A stretch of DNA of 64,000 nt from Saprospiraceae bacterium (GTDB lineage: Bacteria; Bacteroidota; Bacteroidia; Chitinophagales; Saprospiraceae): the NCBI GenBank assembly GCA_029251525.1, contig JAQXDE010000055.1, forward strand, positions 1 through 64,000, read 5' to 3'. Position numbers and translations under genes: made by a program. This document shows positions 57,285-64,000 of the stretch, piece after piece (within the stretch, counting starts at the first letter, position 1; each line of letters begins with the position of its first letter). The notes under the pieces were generated by a model. That model was not told where the DNA came from. It saw only the letters and a list, made by a program, of their open reading frames with translations, and ran no database searches.

Positions 57285-57863
57285 TTAGCGTTTCATCCAA
57301 AAGATCATCGCACAAAGTCTTTCAAAAATTTCTTCAATAGAACCTACCCCATCTACCTTATTCGCGCGTTTTTGTTTTTCGTAAAATCCAAAAACAGGAG
57401 CGGTTTCATTATTATAGGTTTCAATACGGTTAGCAATGATATTTTCATCTTGATCGTCAGCTCGACCTGAATCTTTTCCTCTCTCTAGTAATCTTTTTAT
57501 CAATTCTTCATCAGGAACATCTAATGCTAACAAACCAGAAACAGCGAGATCTTTTTTTGCTAGAAAATTGTCTAACGCCTCTGCTTGAGCAATCGTTCGT
57601 GGAAATCCATCAAAAATGTAACCTGGTACATCAGAGTTTTCATTTACTTTTGCTTTAAGCATGTTAATCGTTACTGAATCAGGGACTAAATCTCCTTTTT
57701 CAATATAACTTTTTGCTTCTATCCCTAACGGAGTATCATTTTTCATATTATATCGAAAAAGATCCCCTGTTGAGATATGTAATAGGCTGTATTTGTCAAC
57801 TAATTTACTTGCTTGTGTTCCTTTGCCAGACCCTGGAGGTCCGAATAAGATTAGATTTAACAT
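57285..57863 (-). CDS. adk: Adenylate kinase
   Basis: A 192-residue enzyme. P-loop LFGPPGSGKGTQASKL, DGFPRTIAQAEALD and the Arg-rich lid RLLERGKDSGRADDQDE. The lid is the short form without the zinc-binding Cys residues. It converts ATP and AMP to 2 ADP. The start at 57863 is directly before MLNLILFGPPGSG; an ATG at 57950 would add 29 residues that have no counterpart in the family. It is transcribed alone. Confidence 0.96.
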   Translation of the reverse strand: MLNLILFGPPGSGKGTQASKLVDKYSLLHISTGDLFRYNMKNDTPLGIEAKSYIEKGDLVPDSVTINMLKAKVNENSDVPGYIFDGFPRTIAQAEALDNFLAKKDLAVSGLLALDVPDEELIKRLLERGKDSGRADDQDENIIANRIETYNNETAPVFGFYEKQKRANKVDGVGSIEEIFERLCAMIFWMKR

Positions 57864-58281
57864 GTGTGTGAAATTTGATTTTAGAAATACATCGCGAATA
57901 TAAGAAAAAAACATGGCGGTCTGCTTTAGCAGGCCCAAAAATAAAACCAACTTTCATTTATTAAACTTGAACAATATTTATGCGATAGAAATTTTAGATT
58001 CTTAAAACAAATAAGATTGCTTTTAAGTTTGATTTTTTTTAGATTAAAAAGGTTCGGTAGTGTGTAATCGGAATGATGACAAATTGATTTTTAACAGCTC
58101 TATTCTTAAGTTATTACTGCACGTTATGATGTGTATTCTAAGATTAAAACACTTTTAAAACAATTTATTTTAAAATAAATAAACAAATTGTTGTTTTATT
58201 GCAAGTTTTATACTACATTTGTTATGTATTCGAAATTATTTGATTAGAAATTTCGTTTTTTAATAACAAAAAGTTTTAAAA
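57864..58281. other. Intergenic region, 418 bp, with promoter of the AntA-like gene
   Basis: Divergent spacer. A good Bacteroidota promoter for the rightward gene is at 58191-58221. Short self-complementary A/T tracts are present near 58150-58200; nothing else recognised. Confidence 0.5.
58191..58221 (+). promoter_or_regulatory. Bacteroidota promoter (TTG - 20 bp - TACATTTG)
   Basis: A -33-type TTG at 58191-58193 and a -7 element TACATTTG at 58214-58221 are 20 bases apart, the spacing typical of Bacteroidota. Transcription would start about 55 bases before the ATG at 58282. Confidence 0.6.
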
Positions 58282-59100
58282 ATGGATATTCAGATTTTAA
58301 TAAGCAAAAAAGGAACACAAGTTGTCACTGCTACTAACTTACATGATGTTTTAGACTTACCTCTTCATAAATACAATGGTAATATTAAAAAATGGTTTTG
58401 TGATATTTATGCATTTCAAGATGATGTGCGAAAGCCTGAAGTTATGCACGATTATGCTTTGCGTTCTCTTAAAGGAAAAAGGGAGGATTATTATATCTCA
58501 CTTGAATTAGCAAAGTTGATCACATTAAATTCAACTAGTTTAGTTAAGGCAGAAGTGGCAAAATACTTTCTCTCTTTGAAGCAAAGAGAAAAAAAGGAGG
58601 AAATGTTGACAAAAGATCAAGTTTTAGCAGTTTTGGAACTAACGAAAGTCATGGGGATGATTTCTTGTCAAAAATCGGTGGAAAAGCAACATCAAAATAA
58701 ATATAACCAATCACAAGGTAAGCCATACCAATGGTGGAAGTATCGAGCCAACCTTTTAGGATACTCTGTTCAGGAATTAAAGGACAAAATGCATGAGGTA
58801 GGACAAAATTATAAAAGCAAAAACTTACTTCAACTTTTAATGCATCTGGATAAATATGAAATTATTAGAATGGCAGTAATTGATTTGTTTTTAGCCTTGG
58901 GGAAAAGTGAAGGATTTGCCAAAAATATGGGAGATTTAGCTAAAGTTTTTGCTCGAGAAATGAAAGTTGAGATTTGGGATGATCGAAAATCAGACATTCA
59001 ATTCACTCATAATGTAAATATGGAATTAGTGAATGAGGTAAAATGTTTTCAAAATGAGGGAGGGACTTTAGGATTGTGGTTGCATCGAGCCACAGCATGA
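58282..59100 (+). CDS. Phage antirepressor-like protein (AntA/AntB type)
   Basis: A 272-residue soluble protein. Residues about 1-105 match the AntA/AntB antirepressor layout: VTATNLHDVLDLPLHKYNGN, IKKWFCDIYAFQDDVRKPE, then REDYYISLELAKLITLNSTS and EVAKYFLSLKQRE (the RKYF-type helix). The remaining residues are helical and not recognised (about 165-215: WWKYRANLLGYSVQELKDKM). No other phage gene is near, so it seems to be a lone chromosomal relic or a domesticated regulator. The promoter at 58191-58221 is intact and it reads without interruption. Confidence 0.6.
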   Translation: MDIQILISKKGTQVVTATNLHDVLDLPLHKYNGNIKKWFCDIYAFQDDVRKPEVMHDYALRSLKGKREDYYISLELAKLITLNSTSLVKAEVAKYFLSLKQREKKEEMLTKDQVLAVLELTKVMGMISCQKSVEKQHQNKYNQSQGKPYQWWKYRANLLGYSVQELKDKMHEVGQNYKSKNLLQLLMHLDKYEIIRMAVIDLFLALGKSEGFAKNMGDLAKVFAREMKVEIWDDRKSDIQFTHNVNMELVNEVKCFQNEGGTLGLWLHRATA

Positions 59101-59220
59101 TTTGCTAACAAGATAAAATTTGGTACGAAATTTACCTATAGCAAAATATCATATTTGAACTAATTTAATCATCGAATGTTACTCCGTGACTGAACCTTTT
59201 AACTCTTAAAAATTTTAACT

Positions 59221-59319
59221 ATGCATTTTTTCTTTTCTATTCTTCAAAACGACAATCGAAATACAGATTTTGATTCAAATGATTCCGATCAACAAAACGA
59301 TGATTCGGACGAAACTTAA
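59221..59319 (+). CDS. Small acidic open frame, 32 codons
   Basis: The frame starts MHFFFSILQNDNRNTDFDSN and ends in Asp/Ser/Gln-rich residues. It is the only ATG frame of note between the antirepressor-like gene and parE. No promoter, homologue or binding site can be given in support. Confidence 0.2.
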   Translation: MHFFFSILQNDNRNTDFDSNDSDQQNDDSDET

Positions 59320-59521
59320 AGAAAGACATTAAAAAGGGTACTTGATATTCTAGATATTTTAGATTAACAAATGTACTGAAATATATTTCCTCAAACTTAT
59401 TAGAGTAAAACTACATGCCTTTCGTTGTCTTTTGTACAGCGGAGGGTTTTTTATTTCGAAAACTAATCATAATTGTGGTGTAATTCAATTGGTAATTAAT
59501 TCTTTTTTTTAATAAAACTTT

Positions 59522-59529
59522 TATTTTTG
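59522..59529 (+). promoter_or_regulatory. -7 promoter element for parE
   Basis: TATTTTTG fits TAnnTTTG and ends 47 bases before the ATG at 59577. It overlaps an in-frame GTG at 59529, which would make that GTG an unlikely start. Confidence 0.5.
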
Positions 59530-59576
59530 TGGGGAATAGAATTCGGAACACTAAAAATCAAAATCAATACCGAAAG

Positions 59577-61499
59577 ATGGCAGAAGTAACTTATAACGAA
59601 GATAATATTAGATCCCTTGATTGGAAGGAACATATCCGCTTACGTCCTGGGATGTACATTGGAAAACTAGGTGATGGATCTGCGCCTGATGATGGAATCT
59701 ATATACTAGTTAAAGAAATATTTGATAACTCGATTGATGAATATGTGATGGGGCATGGAAAGCATGTAGATGTAAAAATCGAAGATGGAAGAGTTTATGT
59801 TCGAGATTTTGGTCGAGGAATACCTTTGGGAAAAGTGGTGGATTGTGTTTCCAAAATAAATACAGGTGGTAAGTATGATTCAAAAGCTTTTAAAAAATCA
59901 GTCGGATTGAACGGAGTAGGTACAAAAGCTGTCAATGCCTTGTCTGATAAGTTTAAAGTTCAAGCCTTTCGAGAGGGAAAAACTAAATTAGCAGAGTTTG
60001 AAAGAGGTGTATTGACTAATGATGCTAAAATGAAGAGTACAAAAGAGGAAAATGGAACACTCATTGAATTCGAACCTGATTTATCTATTTTCAAAAAGTA
60101 TAAATTTAGGCCTGAGTTTGTTGAAGCTCAACTATGGAATTATGCATTTTTGAATGCAGGCTTGAAGATTCATTTTAATAAAAAGACTCTTTATTCTAAA
60201 AATGGGCTATTGGATCTTTTGACCAAAAAAGTTGGAGGAGAAGAGTTGCGATATCCAATAGTTCACTTAAAAGGAGAGGATATTGAGTTAGCGATTTCTC
60301 ATGGCCAACAATATGGGGAACAATATTATTCTTTCGTCAATGGTCAAAATACAACCCAAGGTGGAACTCACTTGGCCGCTTTCCGAGAGGCATTGGTGAA
60401 TGCTGTTCGAAAACATTTTAATAAAAATTTTGATGCAAAAGATGTGCGTGCTTCGATTGTGGCAGCAATAAGTGTTCGAGTGGAAGAACCAGTTTTTGAA
60501 TCTCAAACAAAAACAAAATTAGGATCCTTAAATATTGCCCCAGGAGGTGCTACTGTTCGATCATTCGTCAATGATTTTGTTGGAGAAAAACTTGATAATT
60601 TTTTACATAAAAATAAAAGCGTTGCAGAAGCATTATTGAAAAGAATTCAACAATCGGAAAGAGAAAGAAAAGAAATCGCGGGCATAAAAAAACTAGCTAA
60701 TCAAAGAGCTAAAAAAGCTAACCTTCACAATAAAAAATTAAGAGATTGTCGAATACATTTTAACGATACAAAAAAGAAAGTAACAGAAGAGGATAAATTA
60801 TTAACAACTGTATTTATTACAGAGGGAGACTCTGCGAGTGGTTCAATTACAAAGGCGAGGGATGTTCAAAGACAAGCAGTTTTTAGTTTGCGAGGGAAGC
60901 CATTGAATTGTTTTGGTTTGTCCAAAAAAGTGGTTTACGAGAATGAAGAGTTAAATTTGTTGCAACATGCTTTGAATATTGAGGATAGCATGGATGATCT
61001 TCGGTATAATAGAGTAGTAATTGCAACAGATGCAGATGTTGATGGAATGCACATTCGTTTGTTGTTGTTGACTTTCTTTTTGCAGTTTTTCCCAGACTTA
61101 GTCCGAAGTGGACATTTATATATTTTAGATACTCCACTTTTTCGAGTTCGAGATAAAAAGAATACCTATTATTGCTATACTGAAAAGGAGCGAAAAGGAG
61201 CTATTAAAAAATTAAGAGGTAAAGCAGAGATTACCCGATTCAAAGGTTTGGGAGAAATTTCTCCTGATGAATTTGGAGATTTTATTGGAGAAGATATAAG
61301 GTTAGATCCTGTTTTAATGGGAGAGGATACAAGTATTGAAGGTATTTTATCTTATTATATGGGAAAAAATACGCCACAGCGTCAAGACTTTATTATTGAT
61401 AATTTGAGAATAGAATTGGATTCTGTGAATGATGAAAATGATCCTGAAGCAAAGATTGCTGAGGAGGAAATAAACGACAAATCTACTGTTGAAGCATAA
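59577..61499 (+). CDS. parE: DNA topoisomerase IV subunit B (ParE)
   Basis: A 640-residue type IIA topoisomerase ATPase subunit. GHKL ATPase motifs [37 protein letters not shown] and [16 protein letters not shown]; the transducer domain follows, and the Toprim domain has [10 protein letters not shown] and [19 protein letters not shown]. It lacks the large insert of GyrB and has the [11 protein letters not shown] start of Bacteroidota ParE. Partner ParC is not in this window; normally it lies next to it. The ATG at 59577 is chosen because an upstream in-frame GTG (59529) lies in the promoter. Confidence 0.93.
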   Translation: MAEVTYNEDNIRSLDWKEHIRLRPGMYIGKLGDGSAPDDGIYILVKEIFDNSIDEYVMGHGKHVDVKIEDGRVYVRDFGRGIPLGKVVDCVSKINTGGKYDSKAFKKSVGLNGVGTKAVNALSDKFKVQAFREGKTKLAEFERGVLTNDAKMKSTKEENGTLIEFEPDLSIFKKYKFRPEFVEAQLWNYAFLNAGLKIHFNKKTLYSKNGLLDLLTKKVGGEELRYPIVHLKGEDIELAISHGQQYGEQYYSFVNGQNTTQGGTHLAAFREALVNAVRKHFNKNFDAKDVRASIVAAISVRVEEPVFESQTKTKLGSLNIAPGGATVRSFVNDFVGEKLDNFLHKNKSVAEALLKRIQQSERERKEIAGIKKLANQRAKKANLHNKKLRDCRIHFNDTKKKVTEEDKLLTTVFITEGDSASGSITKARDVQRQAVFSLRGKPLNCFGLSKKVVYENEELNLLQHALNIEDSMDDLRYNRVVIATDADVDGMHIRLLLLTFFLQFFPDLVRSGHLYILDTPLFRVRDKKNTYYCYTEKERKGAIKKLRGKAEITRFKGLGEISPDEFGDFIGEDIRLDPVLMGEDTSIEGILSYYMGKNTPQRQDFIIDNLRIELDSVNDENDPEAKIAEEEINDKSTVEA

Positions 61500-61500
61500 A

Positions 61501-61542
61501 AAAACAATGCTTCGTTAATTTAAAATTGGTGAAGTATTGTTT
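61501..61542 (+). terminator. Terminator after parE
   Basis: Arms 61501-61513 and 61531-61542 (AAACAATGCTTC with one G:U pair) directly after the parE stop. Confidence 0.65.
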
Positions 61543-61765
61543 ATCTGCCCTTTTGTCTTACTTTTTTACCAGAAATGCCACAAATAGTTCTATTCAAGAG
61601 GATTTTGGCAATGGCACATCAATTGACTATTACCTGTTAATAACTAATTTTTCACAAAGCTGACATGTTGACCACTAACTATATTTATGATAAAGTACGT
61701 TGAATTAAATTAAGTCAGCTTTTTTCTAAAAATACAGATTGTGTTCATACTTCTTTTAGAGTTAA

Positions 61766-64000
61766 ATGGGCAACATTCAATCTTACAATAGATACAACAA
61801 TATGATGTTTGAAGATTTTTTTTACCTACAAGGTATTGATGATGGAACAGATTTTATGCCTTTGTTTCAAGTTGATGAAGGAGAAGATGATACAACTTCT
61901 GATGATGAGTATTCTGAAATCATTCCAGTTTTAGCTTTAAAAAATACAGTACTATTTCCAGGGATTGTGATCCCAATTACAGTTGGGCGAGACAAGTCGT
62001 TAAAAGCAATTCAAAAAGCTTATGCAGGTGATAGGATGGTTGCGGTGTTGTCGCAAAAAGATGCAAAGGTAGAAGATCCAAGTTTTGATGATTTATACCA
62101 TACTGGGACGGTAGCAAGGATTATTAAGTTATTAAAAATGCCGGATGGTACGGCTACAGCTATCCTGCAAGGTCGAAAAAGGTTCGCAGTTTCTGAATTG
62201 ACAAAAACAACGCCTCACTTGGAAGGACGAATTTCAGTAGTTGCAGATGTGTCTGCAAAAAATGAGTTAGAATTTGATGCAATTATATCTTCAATTAAAG
62301 ATATGGCAAAACAAATCATCGAATTGTCTCCACAGATTCCTTCAGAGGCTATGGTGATATTAAAAAATATTAACAAAAATTCTTTTCTCCTCAATTTTAT
62401 TGCCTCTAATTTGGGGATTAAAATACCTGCGAAACAGCAAATTTTAGAAACTAATGAGTTGGATACTAGAGCAGAGAGTATTTTGCATCATATGGATAAT
62501 GAGTTGCAATTATTGGAACTTAAAGATAAAATCGAAGGCAAAGTTCGAGGTGATATTGAAAAACAACAACGAGATTATTACCTGAATCAACAACTCAAAA
62601 CGATTCAAGAAGAGTTAGGTGGAAATCCTCAAGAGGGTGAGTTAAAAGTGATGATGGACAAAGCGGAGACGAAAAAATGGCCAACTACAATAGGTGAAGC
62701 TTTCAAAAAAGAAATCACTCGATTGGGGAGAGTAAATCCCCAAGCTGCGGAGTATTCTGTTTTATTTAATTATATCGATTTGTTGTTGGAATTACCATGG
62801 AATGAGTTTACGGAGGATAAATTCGATTTAAAAAATGTCAAGAAAGAATTAGACAAAGATCATTTTGGTTTGGAGAAAGTGAAAGATCGAATCTTAGAAC
62901 ATTTGGCGGTTTTGAAATTAAAAGGAGACATGAAATCTCCAATTATTTGTTTAGTTGGCCCTCCCGGAGTTGGAAAAACTTCATTGGGGCGATCAATAGC
63001 AAATGCTTTGGGTAGAAAATTCGTTAGAATGTCTTTGGGTGGATTACATGATGAATCAGAAATTAGAGGGCATCGAAAAACGTACATAGGTGCAATGCCA
63101 GGAAGGATTATTCAATCTATTAAAAAAGCAAAAACTTCGAACCCAGTGTTTATCTTAGATGAAATTGACAAAGTGGGGAGAGATCATCGTGGAGATCCAT
63201 CATCAGCATTGCTAGAAGTTTTAGATCCAGAGCAGAATGAAACATTTCAAGACAATTATTTGGATTTGGAATATGACCTGTCCAAAGTTTTGTTCATTGC
63301 AACAGCAAATTCTTTAAGTACGATACAACCAGCTTTATTAGATCGAATGGAAATAATACAGGTGAGTGGATATTCTACAGAGGAAAAAATTCAAATTGCG
63401 AAAAACCATCTAGTACCAAAGCAACGAAAGGCTCATGGACTAAGAGCAAAGAATGTAAAGTTCTCCCAGAAGATTTTAAAGGAAATTATTGAGGGCTACA
63501 CCCGAGAATCTGGGGTTCGGGGTTTAGATCGACAAATTGCTGGAGCAATGAGAGGTATTGCCAAACGAGTGGCAATGGAAGAAAAATACGATGTTAGCTT
63601 AAAATCGGAGATGGTTGTCGAGTTATTAGGGCCAACCAAGTTTTCGAAAGATATGTATAAAGAAGCACATGTAGCGGGAGTGACAGTAGGTTTGGCTTGG
63701 ACGCAAGTAGGAGGAGATATTTTATTTATTGAATCAAGCTTGAGCAAAGGGACTGGTAAGTTAATTTTGACCGGAAACTTAGGTGATGTAATGAAAGAAT
63801 CGGCGACAACTGCTTTAACTTACTTGAAGTCAAACGCAGAGAAGTTTAAAATTGATCCAGAGATTTTTTCCAAAAAAGATGTTCATATCCATGTACCGGA
63901 AGGAGCTATTCCTAAAGATGGCCCTTCAGCAGGTATTACGATGTTGACTGCTTTGGCATCTGCTTTTAATGATAAACCTGTGAAATCTCATTTGGCAATG
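61766..64000 (+). CDS. lon: ATP-dependent protease Lon (cut by window edge)
   Basis: The first 745 codons of Lon are visible; the rest lies to the right. The N-terminal substrate-binding domain has [20 protein letters not shown] and [13 protein letters not shown]-like strands. The AAA+ domain carries Walker [12 protein letters not shown] and Walker [14 protein letters not shown], and the protease domain begins with [19 protein letters not shown]. The catalytic Ser in [10 protein letters not shown] is present at about residue 720; the catalytic Lys lies beyond the window. The ATG at 61766 is the first in frame; one at 61802 (MMFEDFFYL) is an equally possible start. It follows parE after 266 bases. 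Confidence 0.95.
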   Translation, partial: MGNIQSYNRYNNMMFEDFFYLQGIDDGTDFMPLFQVDEGEDDTTSDDEYSEIIPVLALKNTVLFPGIVIPITVGRDKSLKAIQKAYAGDRMVAVLSQKDAKVEDPSFDDLYHTGTVARIIKLLKMPDGTATAILQGRKRFAVSELTKTTPHLEGRISVVADVSAKNELEFDAIISSIKDMAKQIIELSPQIPSEAMVILKNINKNSFLLNFIASNLGIKIPAKQQILETNELDTRAESILHHMDNELQLLELKDKIEGKVRGDIEKQQRDYYLNQQLKTIQEELGGNPQEGELKVMMDKAETKKWPTTIGEAFKKEITRLGRVNPQAAEYSVLFNYIDLLLELPWNEFTEDKFDLKNVKKELDKDHFGLEKVKDRILEHLAVLKLKGDMKSPIICLVGPPGVGKTSLGRSIANALGRKFVRMSLGGLHDESEIRGHRKTYIGAMPGRIIQSIKKAKTSNPVFILDEIDKVGRDHRGDPSSALLEVLDPEQNETFQDNYLDLEYDLSKVLFIATANSLSTIQPALLDRMEIIQVSGYSTEEKIQIAKNHLVPKQRKAHGLRAKNVKFSQKILKEIIEGYTRESGVRGLDRQIAGAMRGIAKRVAMEEKYDVSLKSEMVVELLGPTKFSKDMYKEAHVAGVTVGLAWTQVGGDILFIESSLSKGTGKLILTGNLGDVMKESATTALTYLKSNAEKFKIDPEIFSKKDVHIHVPEGAIPKDGPSAGITMLTALASAFNDKPVKSHLAM

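Noticed and set aside
59529-59576. Upstream GTG start for ParE
   Set aside because: The GTG is the last part of a TAnnTTTG promoter element and the added residues have no family counterpart.

Overview
The window is AT-rich DNA from a gliding-type Bacteroidota, most likely a marine member of the Saprospiraceae or a close relative. Support comes from several features: a type IX secretion tail and gliding-motility-type C-terminal domains on secreted proteins, FecR/STN sigma-factor signalling, TPR-transmembrane-HTH regulators, TAnnTTTG (-7) promoter elements, a zeaxanthin-type carotenoid set, and the start of a pfaA-type polyunsaturated fatty acid (PUFA) synthase. Within the Saprospiraceae the last is known from arachidonic-acid-producing Aureispira. 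No rRNA, tRNA, CRISPR array or intact insertion sequence was seen.

Layout. 0-2 kb: start of pfaA on the minus strand, preceded by a TetR-family regulator that probably controls it. 2.5-5.3 kb: a secreted surface protein diverging from an MFS transporter. 5.9-12.5 kb: two ECF sigma-factor modules transcribed away from each other. One pairs sigma with an anti-sigma-like protein that carries an inner-membrane helix and an outer-membrane-barrel-like domain. The other is sigma, FecR, and an STN domain fused to surface repeats instead of a TonB-dependent receptor. 12.7-31.2 kb: mostly stand-alone genes: ankyrin protein, xylose isomerase, secreted sulfatase, tricorn-type protease, M16 and M14 peptidases, TonB, MOSC protein, 2,4-dienoyl-CoA reductase and a TPR-HTH regulator.

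31.6-42.5 kb: small enzymes and envelope proteins, including diacylglycerol kinase overlapped by an apparently inactive EEP-fold membrane protein, a decayed outer-membrane-protein gene (33208-34079), aspartate-semialdehyde dehydrogenase and free-methionine sulfoxide reductase. 43-46.7 kb: methylthioribose-1-phosphate isomerase, an unknown protein and a thioesterase in a row, then lipoprotein MsrA and a second decayed gene (thioredoxin plus MsrA-like, 45966-46692). 46.9-49.9 kb: crtI-crtB-crtZ carotenoid genes. 50.6-53.8 kb: small membrane protein plus sodium:solute symporter, and CvpA plus an unknown protein. 53.8-57.9 kb, minus strand: a sugar-kinase/RapZ fusion, a lipoprotein, obgE and adk. 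58.3-64 kb: a lone AntA-like antirepressor protein, parE, and lon running off the right edge.

The strongest leads are the two envelope-spanning sigma modules (5.9-11.6 kb), the pfaA locus at the left edge, the RapZ fusion protein, and two pseudogenes that can be read through their stops and frameshifts. All family assignments are by eye from motifs; no database search was run.
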